DNA of 61,985 nt from Sphingomonas jeddahensis (lineage in GTDB: Bacteria > Pseudomonadota > Alphaproteobacteria > Sphingomonadales > Sphingomonadaceae), in the NCBI RefSeq assembly GCF_001981525.1, contig NZ_MPSB01000015.1:1-61985 (forward strand). The letters are read 5' to 3'. The notes under the pieces are model-generated. The model was not told where the DNA came from, ran no database searches, and worked only from the letters and a program-made list of their open reading frames with translations. Positions 46,901 through 55,168 of this stretch are shown one piece after another. Positions within the stretch are counted from its first letter, which is position 1. Every line of letters starts with the position of its first letter. A program made the position numbers and the translations under genes.

Positions 46901-47013
46901 GCGGTCACATGCCTCGTGACACGAGGGATGATCACTTTTTGTTCTCACTTTCAGCCGCGCACCCGTGTAGCATGGGAGTTCGCTCCCGAGTCGAACAAAC
47001 AAGGACGGTGGCG

Positions 47014-48912
47014 ATGGATTTCAGGGACGCGAACGAGGCGAACATGGCGACCGATACTTTGCAGACGGCTGATGAAACGACCGCGACGGTTGAGAGCAGC
47101 ACCGCCGGTGCGCAGCGCAAGCCGTACCCGCTCGACGTCGACCACTCGCGCGATTCGCTGCTGACCGACTTCGGTAAGGAAACGCTTCAGGATCGCTATC
47201 TCCTGCCCGGCGAATCGTACCAGGATCTCTTCGTCCGCGTCGCGAGCGCCTATGCCGACGATGCCGCGCATGCGCAGCGTATCTACGATTATATCTCGCG
47301 CCTGTGGTTCATGCCCGCCACGCCCGTGCTGTCGAACGGCGGCACCGGGCGCGGCCTGCCGATCAGCTGCTATCTGAACTCCGTCCCCGACAGCCTGAAC
47401 GGCATCGTCGACACCTGGAACGAGAACGTCTGGCTCGCCTCGCGCGGCGGCGGCATCGGCACCTATTGGGGCAACGTCCGCGGGATCGGCGAACCGGTCG
47501 GCCTCAACGGCAAGACCAGCGGCATCATTCCCTTCGTGCGCGTGATGGATTCGCTGACGCTGGCGATCAGCCAGGGCTCGCTGCGCCGTGGCTCGGCGGC
47601 CTGCTACCTCGACGTGTCGCATCCGGAGATCGAGGAATTCCTCGAAATCCGTAAGCCGTCGGGTGACTTCAACCGCAAGGCACTGAACCTGCACCACGGC
47701 GTGCTCATCCCCGACGCCTTCATGGAAGCGGTGCGCGACGGCGGCGAGTGGGAACTGAAGAGCCCCAAGGACGGCACCGTGCGCAGCAAGGTTGATGCTC
47801 GCAGCCTGTTCCAGAAGCTGGTCGAGACCCGGCTCGCGACCGGCGAGCCGTACATCGTCTTCGCCGACCACGTGAACAAGAACATGCCCAAGCATCACCG
47901 TGACCTGGGTCTCAAGGTTTCCACGTCGAACCTGTGCAGCGAGATCACGCTGCCGACGGGCCGGGACCATCTTGGAAACGATCGCACCGCGGTCTGCTGC
48001 CTGTCCTCGCTCAACCTCGAAACATGGGATCAGTGGAAGGACGACAAGCAGTTCATCGAGGACGTGATGCGCTTCCTCGACAACGTCCTTCAGGATTATA
48101 TCGATCGCCACGAGCCGGGCATGGAGCGCGCCGCGTACAGCGCCGGGCGTGAGCGTTCGGTCGGCCTTGGCGTGATGGGCTTCCACTCCTTCCTTCAGGC
48201 GCGCGGCTTGCCGATGGAAGGCGCCATGGCGAAGAGTTGGAACCTGCGCATCTTCAAGCACGTCAACGCCCAGGTGAACCAGGCGTCGATGACGCTTGCT
48301 GCCGAGCGTGGGCCCTGCCCCGACGCCGCCGACATGGGCGTGATGGAGCGCTTTTCCTGCAAGATGGCGATCGCGCCGACCGCGTCGATCTCGATCATCT
48401 GCGGCGGCACGTCGGCCTGCATCGAGCCGATCCCGGCCAACATCTACACCCACAAGACGCTGTCGGGCAGCTTTGCGGTGAAGAACCCCTATCTGGAAAA
48501 GCTGCTCAACGAGAAGAGCAAGAACGCCGAAAGCGTGTGGAACTCGATCCTCGAACACGGCGGCTCGGTGCAGCACCTCGACTTCCTCTCGCCGGAGGAG
48601 AAGGATTGCTTCAAGACCAGCTTCGAGATTGACCAGCGCTGGCTGCTGGAGCTCGCGGGTGACCGTACGCCGTACATCGATCAGGCGCAGTCGCTGAACC
48701 TGTTCATCCCGGCCGATGTCGAGAAGTGGGATCTGCTGATGCTCCACTTCCGCGCTTGGGAGCTGGGCATCAAGTCGCTCTATTACCTCCGCTCGAAGAG
48801 CGTACAGCGCGCCGGCTTCGCTGGCGGGGTGGAGGCAGACAACACCATCGAGAAGCCGAAGTTCGATCTCGGCGAAACCACTGATTACGACGAGTGCCTG
48901 GCCTGTCAGTAA
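47014..48912 (+). CDS. nrdA: Ribonucleoside-diphosphate reductase large subunit (class Ia, no ATP cone)
   Basis: 632 residues. Active-site Cys in GLPISCYLNSVP, radical path TSNLCSEITLP and VCCLSSLNLE, substrate loops, and the C-terminal CLACQ redox pair are all present. The N-terminus starts directly at the core (DSLLTDFGKETLQDRYLLPG), so the ATP-cone activity domain is absent. ATG 47014 follows AAGGACGGTGGCG. It reduces ribonucleotides with the radical from NrdB, encoded 3.2 kb downstream with unrelated genes between. Confidence 0.93.
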   Translation: MDFRDANEANMATDTLQTADETTATVESSTAGAQRKPYPLDVDHSRDSLLTDFGKETLQDRYLLPGESYQDLFVRVASAYADDAAHAQRIYDYISRLWFMPATPVLSNGGTGRGLPISCYLNSVPDSLNGIVDTWNENVWLASRGGGIGTYWGNVRGIGEPVGLNGKTSGIIPFVRVMDSLTLAISQGSLRRGSAACYLDVSHPEIEEFLEIRKPSGDFNRKALNLHHGVLIPDAFMEAVRDGGEWELKSPKDGTVRSKVDARSLFQKLVETRLATGEPYIVFADHVNKNMPKHHRDLGLKVSTSNLCSEITLPTGRDHLGNDRTAVCCLSSLNLETWDQWKDDKQFIEDVMRFLDNVLQDYIDRHEPGMERAAYSAGRERSVGLGVMGFHSFLQARGLPMEGAMAKSWNLRIFKHVNAQVNQASMTLAAERGPCPDAADMGVMERFSCKMAIAPTASISIICGGTSACIEPIPANIYTHKTLSGSFAVKNPYLEKLLNEKSKNAESVWNSILEHGGSVQHLDFLSPEEKDCFKTSFEIDQRWLLELAGDRTPYIDQAQSLNLFIPADVEKWDLLMLHFRAWELGIKSLYYLRSKSVQRAGFAGGVEADNTIEKPKFDLGETTDYDECLACQ

Positions 48913-48923
48913 GCAAGCGGCTT

Positions 48924-48986
48924 CGGATTGGCTGAGCAATCCGAGGAGTCGCAGCGACGGGCAGCGGCGCCGGCACAGCCGGCGCC
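48924..48986 (+). terminator. Two hairpins after nrdA
   Basis: CGGATTG-GCTGAG-CAATCCG (48924-48943) and GGCGCCGGC-ACA-GCCGGCGCC (48966-48986), the latter with a 9-bp stem and triloop. No U-tract; perhaps Rho-independent weak or mRNA stabilising. Confidence 0.5.
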
Positions 48987-49028
48987 GTCCGAGGGCGCGC
49001 CGTTTGGGAAGAAGGACTCAGCGCGGAC

Positions 49029-49055
49029 TTACGTAACGGGCACCGCATTTACGTA
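49029..49055. promoter_or_regulatory. Direct repeats TTACGTA 20 bp apart
   Basis: TTACGTA at 49029-49035 and 49049-49055, two helical turns apart, upstream of the GAF-GGDEF-EAL gene. Each contains the palindrome TACGTA. Candidate activator or repressor site; factor unknown. Confidence 0.4.
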
Positions 49056-49135
49056 TTGGCGCGGGTCTGGTCCCTAAGGCGATCTAAACGACTGTCGGCC
49101 AGGCTGGGGAACCAATATCAAACGGTCCTCCTCGC

Positions 49136-50989
49136 GTGCACGCCACCGAATCGCTGATCCAGCTTCAGAACGTCATCCTCGAAATGATCGCGCGGGGAGA
49201 AACGCTGGAGCGCACCGCTAAGCGGTTATGCGCCGAGGTTGAGCAATTGGTGCCCGGCGCGGTCTGCACGGTCCTCACCGTTGACGATCGCGGCCTGCTT
49301 CACCCCCTCGCCGCGCCCAGCCTGCCCCCTGCCTATTCGGCCGCACTTGATGGGCTGCCAATCTCCCCGCGGTGCGGCTCATGCGGCACCGCCGCCTATT
49401 TGCGCGCGCCCGTCACGGTCACGGATATCGCCACCGACGATCGTTGGGCCGATTACCGCGACCTGGCATTGCCGCTCGGTATGGCAGCGTGCTGGTCGAG
49501 CCCGATCCTCGATGCGAAGGGCAAGGCGATCGCCACCTTCGCCTTTTACTATCGTGAACCCCGCGGCCCGACCGAGTTCGAGCGCGAGATCGTCAGGCAT
49601 TGCGTCCATCTGTGCATCATTGCCATCGAGCGCCACCAGTGGGTGATCGATTACGAACGCCGCGCTTACACCGACGCACTCACCACCCTGCCCAATCGCG
49701 CCGCCTTCGATGCCGCGCTCCACAAGCTCCCCTGCGACGTGCCGGGCGCATGGGCGTTGCTGGTGATCGATCTCGACAACCTCAAGTTCGCCAACGACAC
49801 CTTTGGCCATCACGCCGGTGATTGCCTGTTGCGGATCGCCAGCGAGCGGATCGCCGGTGCCGTCGCGCCGAACCGGCTGTTCCGCATCGGCGGAGACGAA
49901 TTCGCGCTGGTGCTCGAAGACGCCGAGGCGTTGCGCGATCTCGATGGCACGGCCGCACGGATCCTCACCGCGCTCTCGACCGAAGCCGATTGCGGCGGCC
50001 ACGCCATCGTTCCCCGCGCCACCATCGGCGGCGCGGTCCTGTCGCTCGGTGAGCGCGTCGCGGAACGCGTCCGCCAGAATGCCGACTTCGCGCTGTACCA
50101 TGCCAAGGAAAGCGGGCGCGGCGGCTTTGTGCGCTACTGGGCCGGGATCGGCACCAGCATGACGCGCCGCCTCACGGCCATCCGCGACGTCGATGCAGCG
50201 CTCCGCGACGGTCGGATCGAAGCTTATTACCAGCCGATCGTTCGCCTCGACACGCGCGAGGTGGTCGGGCTGGAGGCGCTGTGCCGCATGCGAATCGGGC
50301 AACGGATCATTCCGGCGGCCGCCTTCCACCAGGCCACCACAGACGTCCATGTCGCCACTGAGTTGACCGCGCGCATGATGTCGCTGGTCGCCGCGGACGT
50401 GCGTGCGTGGCTCGACCTTGGCATCCCGTTCCAGCATGTCGGCATCAACGTCTCCTCCGCCGATATGCATGGCGCGGTTGACCGGGTGCTTGAACGCGCG
50501 TTCGCGGCGCAGAGCGTGCCCCTGAAGCACGTGATCCTGGAGGTTACCGAGTCTGTCTATATGGGTGACGGCGATCGCACGGTGCAAAAGGCGATCGAGA
50601 CCTTGCGCGCCAAGGGCTTGCGAGTCGCGCTGGATGATTTTGGCACCGGCTATGCCTCGCTCACCCATCTGCTCACTGTTCCGGTCGATATCATCAAGAT
50701 CGACAAGACCTTTGTCGATCGCCTCGCCGCGGGCGACGCCAGCACTGCGATCATCGAAGGGTTGATCAGTATTGCGGACAAGCTCGACATCCGCGTCGTC
50801 ACCGAAGGGATCGAGACCGAACAACAGGCCGATTGCCTGCGCGCACTCGGCTGCCAACTGGGGCAAGGTTACCTCTTCTCTCGCCCCCTCGATCGCCACG
50901 CCACCACAGCCCTCCTGATGAAGCGTGCGCAATATGTTGGCGAAATGACGGTAGCCCCGCCAACCCGCGCGGCTGTGCTGCCGCGCTGA
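49136..50989 (+). CDS. GAF-GGDEF-EAL c-di-GMP protein
   Basis: 617 residues, no membrane segments. GAF domain (about 5-150) with VCTVLTVDDRGLLHPLAAP and CGSCGTAAYLRAPVTVTDI, GGDEF domain with intact GGDEF at 252-256, and EAL domain with EAL at 380-382, NVSSADM and DDFGTGYASL. Both activities are plausible. Start is GTG 49136; a clear Shine-Dalgarno sequence is lacking, so a downstream start is possible. It lies between nrdA and nrdB. Confidence 0.87.
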   Translation: MHATESLIQLQNVILEMIARGETLERTAKRLCAEVEQLVPGAVCTVLTVDDRGLLHPLAAPSLPPAYSAALDGLPISPRCGSCGTAAYLRAPVTVTDIATDDRWADYRDLALPLGMAACWSSPILDAKGKAIATFAFYYREPRGPTEFEREIVRHCVHLCIIAIERHQWVIDYERRAYTDALTTLPNRAAFDAALHKLPCDVPGAWALLVIDLDNLKFANDTFGHHAGDCLLRIASERIAGAVAPNRLFRIGGDEFALVLEDAEALRDLDGTAARILTALSTEADCGGHAIVPRATIGGAVLSLGERVAERVRQNADFALYHAKESGRGGFVRYWAGIGTSMTRRLTAIRDVDAALRDGRIEAYYQPIVRLDTREVVGLEALCRMRIGQRIIPAAAFHQATTDVHVATELTARMMSLVAADVRAWLDLGIPFQHVGINVSSADMHGAVDRVLERAFAAQSVPLKHVILEVTESVYMGDGDRTVQKAIETLRAKGLRVALDDFGTGYASLTHLLTVPVDIIKIDKTFVDRLAAGDASTAIIEGLISIADKLDIRVVTEGIETEQQADCLRALGCQLGQGYLFSRPLDRHATTALLMKRAQYVGEMTVAPPTRAAVLPR

Positions 50990-51059
50990 CGCTACCGCGC
51001 GCGCCGGCATGGCGAGGGACGACGAAACGTGACGGGCAGCTGCAAACACATACGTCGCC

Positions 51060-51093
51060 TTGACGTGTCTGACACCTTGAACATATAGTGAAC
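51060..51093 (+). promoter_or_regulatory. SOS-type promoter: TTGACG-N18-TATAGT with LexA box
   Basis: A -35 TTGACG (51060-51065) and -10 TATAGT (51084-51089), 18-bp spacing, with a perfect GAAC-N7-GAAC alphaproteobacterial LexA box at 51079-51093 covering the -10. The promoter points to the plus strand, away from the preceding gene. No clear long gene follows. Confidence 0.65.
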
Positions 51094-51155
51094 ATATCTA
51101 TTCGCGGCGGGCGAGCGCTTTGGCGCGTGTCCACCAAATATGGGGTGAACAGCAA

Positions 51156-51212
51156 ATGCGTTCATCAACATATCGATATTTTCGAATGGTGCGCCGGCTC
51201 CTAATTGCGTAG
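51156..51212 (+). CDS. Candidate 18-residue SOS-controlled micropeptide
   Basis: ATG at 51156 to TAG, encoding MRSSTYRYFRMVRRLLIA, strongly basic. It is the first ORF after the LexA-box promoter, about 65 nt from its expected transcription start; GGGGTGAACAGCAA precedes with a weak ribosome site. TGAAC-N9-GTTCA covers the start. It may be a peptide, or the transcript may be an RNA only. Support is the promoter alone. Confidence 0.25.
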   Translation: MRSSTYRYFRMVRRLLIA

Positions 51213-51372
51213 ATACCCGGCGCAGGGTTTGGTGGCCCCAGAGCGCGCAGCAAGCGCCCGAAAGGCCCGTCGCAAGGAAGCATTGTCGGATGGATCAGGG
51301 CATCGGCCACGGGGGACTTGCGCGCGCACATGGCGCCGCGACTCGCCTGCGGACATGCGCCATCCGCATGCG

Positions 51373-51404
51373 AAAAGGGCGGCGCCGAATTGCCGGCACC
51401 GCCC
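51373..51404 (-). terminator. Intrinsic terminator after DUF2171 gene
   Basis: On the minus strand GGGCGG and CCGCCC pair around a GC-rich inner stem, then TTTT. It lies 66 bp after the DUF2171 stop. The same hairpin faces the SOS promoter transcript from the plus side. Confidence 0.55.
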
Positions 51405-51469
51405 TCTCACCGCATCATCGCGCGGCAGCCCGCGTCGCCGCTCCCCATGGGGGCGGCGGGCGCGGGTCA

Positions 51470-51718
51470 CTAGGCCTCTTCGAACATGTCCACAGCGTTC
51501 TGCGCGGTGGCGCTCAGCCGCACCGTATTGCCCTCGATCCCCGCAACCAGGCCGGCGGGCAGGTAATGATGCTTGGCGCCCTGCCCATCCTCCGTCGCCG
51601 GGCTGTCATCCTTGGTCAGCTTGATCCGCTCGCCCTCGACATGATCGACGGTGCCGACATGAACGCCATCGGCGCCGATGACGGTCATATGTTCCTTGAT
51701 GTTGCTGTGGTCGTGCAT
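51470..51718 (-). CDS. DUF2171 family protein
   Basis: 82 residues matching DUF2171: IKEHMTVIGADGVHVGTVD, ERIKLTKDDSP, HHYLPAGLVAGIEGNTVRLS. It is a small PRC-barrel-like fold of unknown function. ATG 51718 (MHDHSNIKEHM) is chosen. Stands alone on the minus strand between the SOS promoter region and nrdB. Confidence 0.82.
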   Translation of the reverse strand: MHDHSNIKEHMTVIGADGVHVGTVDHVEGERIKLTKDDSPATEDGQGAKHHYLPAGLVAGIEGNTVRLSATAQNAVDMFEEA

Positions 51719-51893
51719 GGTGGATCTCCCATTCGGTTCGGCAACACAACGACACATACCTTCTTTGGATGCATGGGAGGTGTGGCGTGAGTGACAGGCT
51801 TGCTGTTCACGGCCGCCGTGCCAACCCCATCGTCTTTTTCGGCGTTGGCGCCCGGAAGACGCGCACTGTCTATGTTACGCGTCAGGTGCGCCG

Positions 51894-52094
51894 ATGAACT
51901 GGCAAGTGCTGATCATGTATGCGGTTGCGCTGGTTTTCGCGGTTGTCGGTGTCGCGCTTCTGCTCGCGCTGGCACGGCCGCGCAGTGCGGGACAGGTTTA
52001 TGCGTTCCGCATGATCGGCATCATGGCCCTCGCCGGCGGCGTCGTCCTTGCGATGAGCGCCACCGCCATGTGGCAATGGAGCGTCGGAAGCTAA
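51894..52094 (+). CDS. Small two-helix membrane protein
   Basis: 66 residues with two hydrophobic helices (WQVLIMYAVALVFAVVGVAL and MIGIMALAGGVVLAMSATAM) joined by a basic loop (ARPRSAGQ). No family recognised; codon bias and SD-like upstream sequence suggest a real gene. It precedes nrdB by 65 bp. Confidence 0.6.
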   Translation: MNWQVLIMYAVALVFAVVGVALLLALARPRSAGQVYAFRMIGIMALAGGVVLAMSATAMWQWSVGS

Positions 52095-52159
52095 CGGCTC
52101 TTCTTTTTGTCACCTGCGCAACTTTTGTAAAATTGTAAATTTCCGTTTCGGAGTAACCC

Positions 52160-53215
52160 ATGTCCCTCCTCCAAGCATCCAAGCAGTACAAGCCGTTCGA
52201 ATACCCCTGGGCCTTTGAATTCTGGAAGCGCCAGCAACAGCTTCACTGGCTGCCGGAGGAAGTGCCGCTGGGTGAGGATTGCCGTGACTGGGCGCAGAAG
52301 CTGACCGATCACGAACGTAACCTGCTCACCCAGATCTTCCGCTTCTTCACGCAGGCGGACGTCGAGGTGCAGGATTGCTACCACGAGAAATACGGCCGCG
52401 TGTTCAAACCGACCGAAATCAAGATGATGCTGACCGCGTTCAGCAACATGGAAACGGTGCATATCGCTGCGTACAGCCACCTGCTCGACACGATCGGCAT
52501 GCCCGAGAGCGAGTATGGCGCGTTTCTTGAATATGCTGAGCTCAAGGATAAGCACGATTATCTGCAGCAGTTCGGCGTCGATTCCGATGAGGATATTGCG
52601 CGCACGCTGGCGATGTTCGGCGGCTTCACTGAGGGTGTGCAGCTGTTCGCCAGCTTTGCGATGCTGATGAACTTCCCGCGCTTCAACAAGATGAAGGGCA
52701 TGGGGCAGATCGTCACCTGGTCGGTGCGTGACGAGAGCCTGCACTGCGAAGGCATCATCCAGCTGTTCCACGCCTTCGTAAAGGAGCGCAACTGCCTGAC
52801 CAAGGCAGTAAAGGACGACATCGCCGATCAGTGCCAGACGACGATCCGGCTGGAGGATGCGTTCATCGATCTCGCTTTCGAGATGGGCCCGGTCAACGGC
52901 ATGACCGCCAAGGACATCAAGAAGTACATTCGCTACATCGCAGACTGGCGCATGGGGCAGCTGGGGCTGAAGCCGATCTACATGATCGACGAACACCCGA
53001 TCCCCTGGCTCACCCCGCTGCTCAACGGCGTCGAGCACGCGAACTTCTTTGAAACCCGCGCCACCGAATATTCCAAGGCGGCGACCAAGGGCCAATGGAG
53101 CGACGTGTGGGATTCGTTCGACAAGCGCCAGAAGGTCAAGGCCGCTCCCGCGGCGAACGAGGATGCTGGCGAGGATGGCGACATGTTCTCGCGCGCCGGA
53201 GTCGCCGCCGAGTAA
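52160..53215 (+). CDS. nrdB: Ribonucleoside-diphosphate reductase small subunit
   Basis: 351 residues. Di-iron ligands in FRFFTQADVEVQD (Asp67) and NMETVHIAAYSHLL (Glu98, His101), and the radical Tyr105 at the canonical Glu+7 place, are intact; second ligand set in VRDESLHCEGIIQLFH. It generates the tyrosyl radical for NrdA. ATG 52160 (MSLLQASKQY). It is not adjacent to nrdA but probably expressed with its own promoter. Confidence 0.94.
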   Translation: MSLLQASKQYKPFEYPWAFEFWKRQQQLHWLPEEVPLGEDCRDWAQKLTDHERNLLTQIFRFFTQADVEVQDCYHEKYGRVFKPTEIKMMLTAFSNMETVHIAAYSHLLDTIGMPESEYGAFLEYAELKDKHDYLQQFGVDSDEDIARTLAMFGGFTEGVQLFASFAMLMNFPRFNKMKGMGQIVTWSVRDESLHCEGIIQLFHAFVKERNCLTKAVKDDIADQCQTTIRLEDAFIDLAFEMGPVNGMTAKDIKKYIRYIADWRMGQLGLKPIYMIDEHPIPWLTPLLNGVEHANFFETRATEYSKAATKGQWSDVWDSFDKRQKVKAAPAANEDAGEDGDMFSRAGVAAE

Positions 53216-53226
53216 GTTATTGAGAT

Positions 53227-53252
53227 CGGCCAGCCTTTGACGAGGCTGGCCG
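53227..53252. terminator. Bidirectional hairpin between nrdB and prmA
   Basis: CGGCCAGCC-TTTGACGA-GGCTGGCCG, perfect 9-bp stem, between convergent nrdB and prmA. No U-tract on either side. Confidence 0.65.
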
Positions 53253-53255
53253 GGT

Positions 53256-54209
53256 TCAAATGTCGAGCGCCCAGCCGTCGCGCCCCTTGGGGTCCGGCGG
53301 GCTAGCCGGCACGTAGCGCTGCGCACCCGCCGCCAGCCGCAGGATTGTCCAGTCGCCCCGCAGGTCAACCGCTTCCAGCGTACAACCGCAATCAGCAAAG
53401 GCAGCGACCACCTTCGCACGCTGCGTCTCCAGCAGCCCGGCCAGCACAATCACCGCCTTCGGGGCCGCTATCGCCGCCAGTTCCGGCGCCATCGACACCA
53501 GCGGCCCGGCCAGGATGTTGGCGATCACCAGATCGTACGGCGCCTTGGCCGTGATCGTCTCGTGCAGCGCGCCATCGGCAACGATCAGGTCGACACCACT
53601 GACATCGTTCGCGGCGGCATTGGCCCGCGTGACCTCCACCGCCGCCGGGTCGATATCAGTGGCGACGATCGCCGCCTCGGGCCACAGAAAGGCAGCGGCG
53701 AAGGCAAGTACGCCCGTCCCCGTCCCCACATCGATCACGTTCGCGAACGAACGCTCCGCCAGCCCGTCCAGCATCGCCAGACAGCCGCTGGTCGTTGCGT
53801 GATGCCCGGTCCCGAACGCCTGCCCCGCATCGATCAGCAACGCACGGCCACCGTCCGGCGCCATGGTGGGATGCGCGCTGGTGTGGACAACGAACCGCCC
53901 CTCGCGGATCGGCTCCAACCCTTCCTGCGACAGCGCCACCCAGTCCTGCGCGGTGAGCGCAGTGACGACCGGTGCGGTACCCGTCGCACTCGGCACCAAG
54001 GCGCGGATCGCCGCCAGCATCGCCGCGTCCGGCTCCGCCTCCATGTACGCGTCAAGCCGCCAGCGCTCGCGATCGTCCTCCACCTCCTCGGTGGTCATCA
54101 AGACGGCATCGATCGCCAGATCATCAGCCGCGTCGATCGCCTCGGCCTCCGCACGGGTGCACGGCAGCGTCACGCGCCAGCTATCAGCAGCGCCCATTTC
54201 AGCGGACAT
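53256..54209 (-). CDS. prmA: Ribosomal protein L11 methyltransferase
   Basis: 317 residues. SAM-binding NVIDVGTGTGVLAFAAAFL and the catalytic NILAGPLVSMAPELA, with AFGTGHHATTSGCLAML typical of PrmA. It trimethylates ribosomal protein L11. Start at 54209 gives an 11-bp overlap with the SDR gene; 54197 is an alternative. Same strand as the SDR gene just upstream. Confidence 0.9.
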   Translation of the reverse strand: MSAEMGAADSWRVTLPCTRAEAEAIDAADDLAIDAVLMTTEEVEDDRERWRLDAYMEAEPDAAMLAAIRALVPSATGTAPVVTALTAQDWVALSQEGLEPIREGRFVVHTSAHPTMAPDGGRALLIDAGQAFGTGHHATTSGCLAMLDGLAERSFANVIDVGTGTGVLAFAAAFLWPEAAIVATDIDPAAVEVTRANAAANDVSGVDLIVADGALHETITAKAPYDLVIANILAGPLVSMAPELAAIAAPKAVIVLAGLLETQRAKVVAAFADCGCTLEAVDLRGDWTILRLAAGAQRYVPASPPDPKGRDGWALDI

Positions 54210-54900
54210 AGCTCGCCCCATTCACGTCCAGCACCGCGCCAGTCATTGATGCGGGCGCGTCGAGCGCCAACCACCGCGCCATCTCAGCCACCTCGTCGGG
54301 CATGGCGACCCGCCCAAGGGGAATGTCGGCGAGCAGCTTGTCCCCTCCCCGGCTCGCCAGATAGTCATCCGCCATCCCGGTCATGGTGAACCCGGGGCAG
54401 ATCGCAAAGGCAAGAACGCTGTCCTTGGCGTAGCCCCGCGCAATCGACTTGGTCATCGCTACCATGCCTGCTTTGGACGCGGCATAGTGCCAGTGCGCCG
54501 GGCTGTCGCCGCGGTACGCTGCGCGACTTGCAACGTTGACGATCCGCCCACCGACGCCGCGCTCCCGCCAGTGGCGCACAGCGAAACGGCACAACTCCGC
54601 GGCGGCAGTCAAGTTGATGCGCATCGTGCGCTCCCATCCGGCAGCCCATTCCGCATCGTCATGCTCGATCGGATTAGCCTCAAACACGCCAGCGTTGTTG
54701 ATCAGCACGTCGATCGTACCCAGCCGATCGAGCGCCGTCTGCCAGAGCGCAGCCGGAGCACCAGCCTGGTCCAGATCGGCCGCGACGAGTTCGCCAGCGT
54801 CGCTGGTCGCCTGCCCGACCACGGTGGCGCATGGCGACAGGGCGTCACGGATCGCCGCGCCGATCCCGCGCGAAGCACCGGTAAGAAGGATATTGGTCAT
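54199..54900 (-). CDS. SDR-family oxidoreductase (FabG-like)
   Basis: 233 residues. Classical SDR: LLTGASRGIGAAI (NAD(P) loop), LINNAGVF, catalytic Ser near NVASRAAYRG and YxxxK as HYAASKAGM. It likely reduces a ketone in a 3-oxoacyl or steroid-like substrate. ATG 54900 (MTNILLTGASRG) is preferred over upstream codons. Operon with prmA. Confidence 0.85.
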   Translation of the reverse strand: MTNILLTGASRGIGAAIRDALSPCATVVGQATSDAGELVAADLDQAGAPAALWQTALDRLGTIDVLINNAGVFEANPIEHDDAEWAAGWERTMRINLTAAAELCRFAVRHWRERGVGGRIVNVASRAAYRGDSPAHWHYAASKAGMVAMTKSIARGYAKDSVLAFAICPGFTMTGMADDYLASRGGDKLLADIPLGRVAMPDEVAEMARWLALDAPASMTGAVLDVNGASYVR

Positions 54901-54929
54901 AAGGCGGCCATAGGGGCTTGGCGCGGTGC

Positions 54930-55101
54930 CGTCATCCCGTGGCTGGAGCCACGAAGCCGTCGCGCCCGTGTCATGGATGACGATGCTTGCCCGCGACACC
55001 TCGTCCCAGACGTGATCCGGGATCCATGGTCCCGCGCCTCACTGCTCGAGCCCCTTGTCGCGGCGCGTGCGGGTGGTTGATCTCGGATCAAGTCCGATGA
55101 C
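54930..55101. repeat. Two joined dispersed inverted repeats
   Basis: GTCATCCCGTGGCTGGAGCC at left, GATCCGGGATCCATGG in the middle and GGTGGTTGATCTCGGATCAAG...GATGAC at right form two inverted units. Located in the 268-bp gap between SDR and the chemoreceptors. Confidence 0.75.
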
Positions 55102-55168
55102 AAGGCGGTTGTCGCGCCGACGCTCCCTATTGCGCCGGCTCATCAGCCACGGTGGTGCGAACCGCACA

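Noticed and set aside
49109..49125. GAACCAATATCAAAC as a second LexA box before the GAF-GGDEF-EAL gene
   Set aside because: Second half is AAAC instead of GAAC and no promoter fits around it.
51205..51624. Arg-rich plus-strand frame downstream of the SOS promoter
   Set aside because: Composition (Arg/Ala/Pro) is that of out-of-frame GC-rich DNA and half of it is antisense to the DUF2171 gene.
53242..53260. GGTTCAAAT as a tRNA T-loop
   Set aside because: No cloverleaf arms can be folded around it; it is the tail of the nrdB/prmA hairpin. No tRNA, rRNA or CRISPR array was found anywhere in the window.
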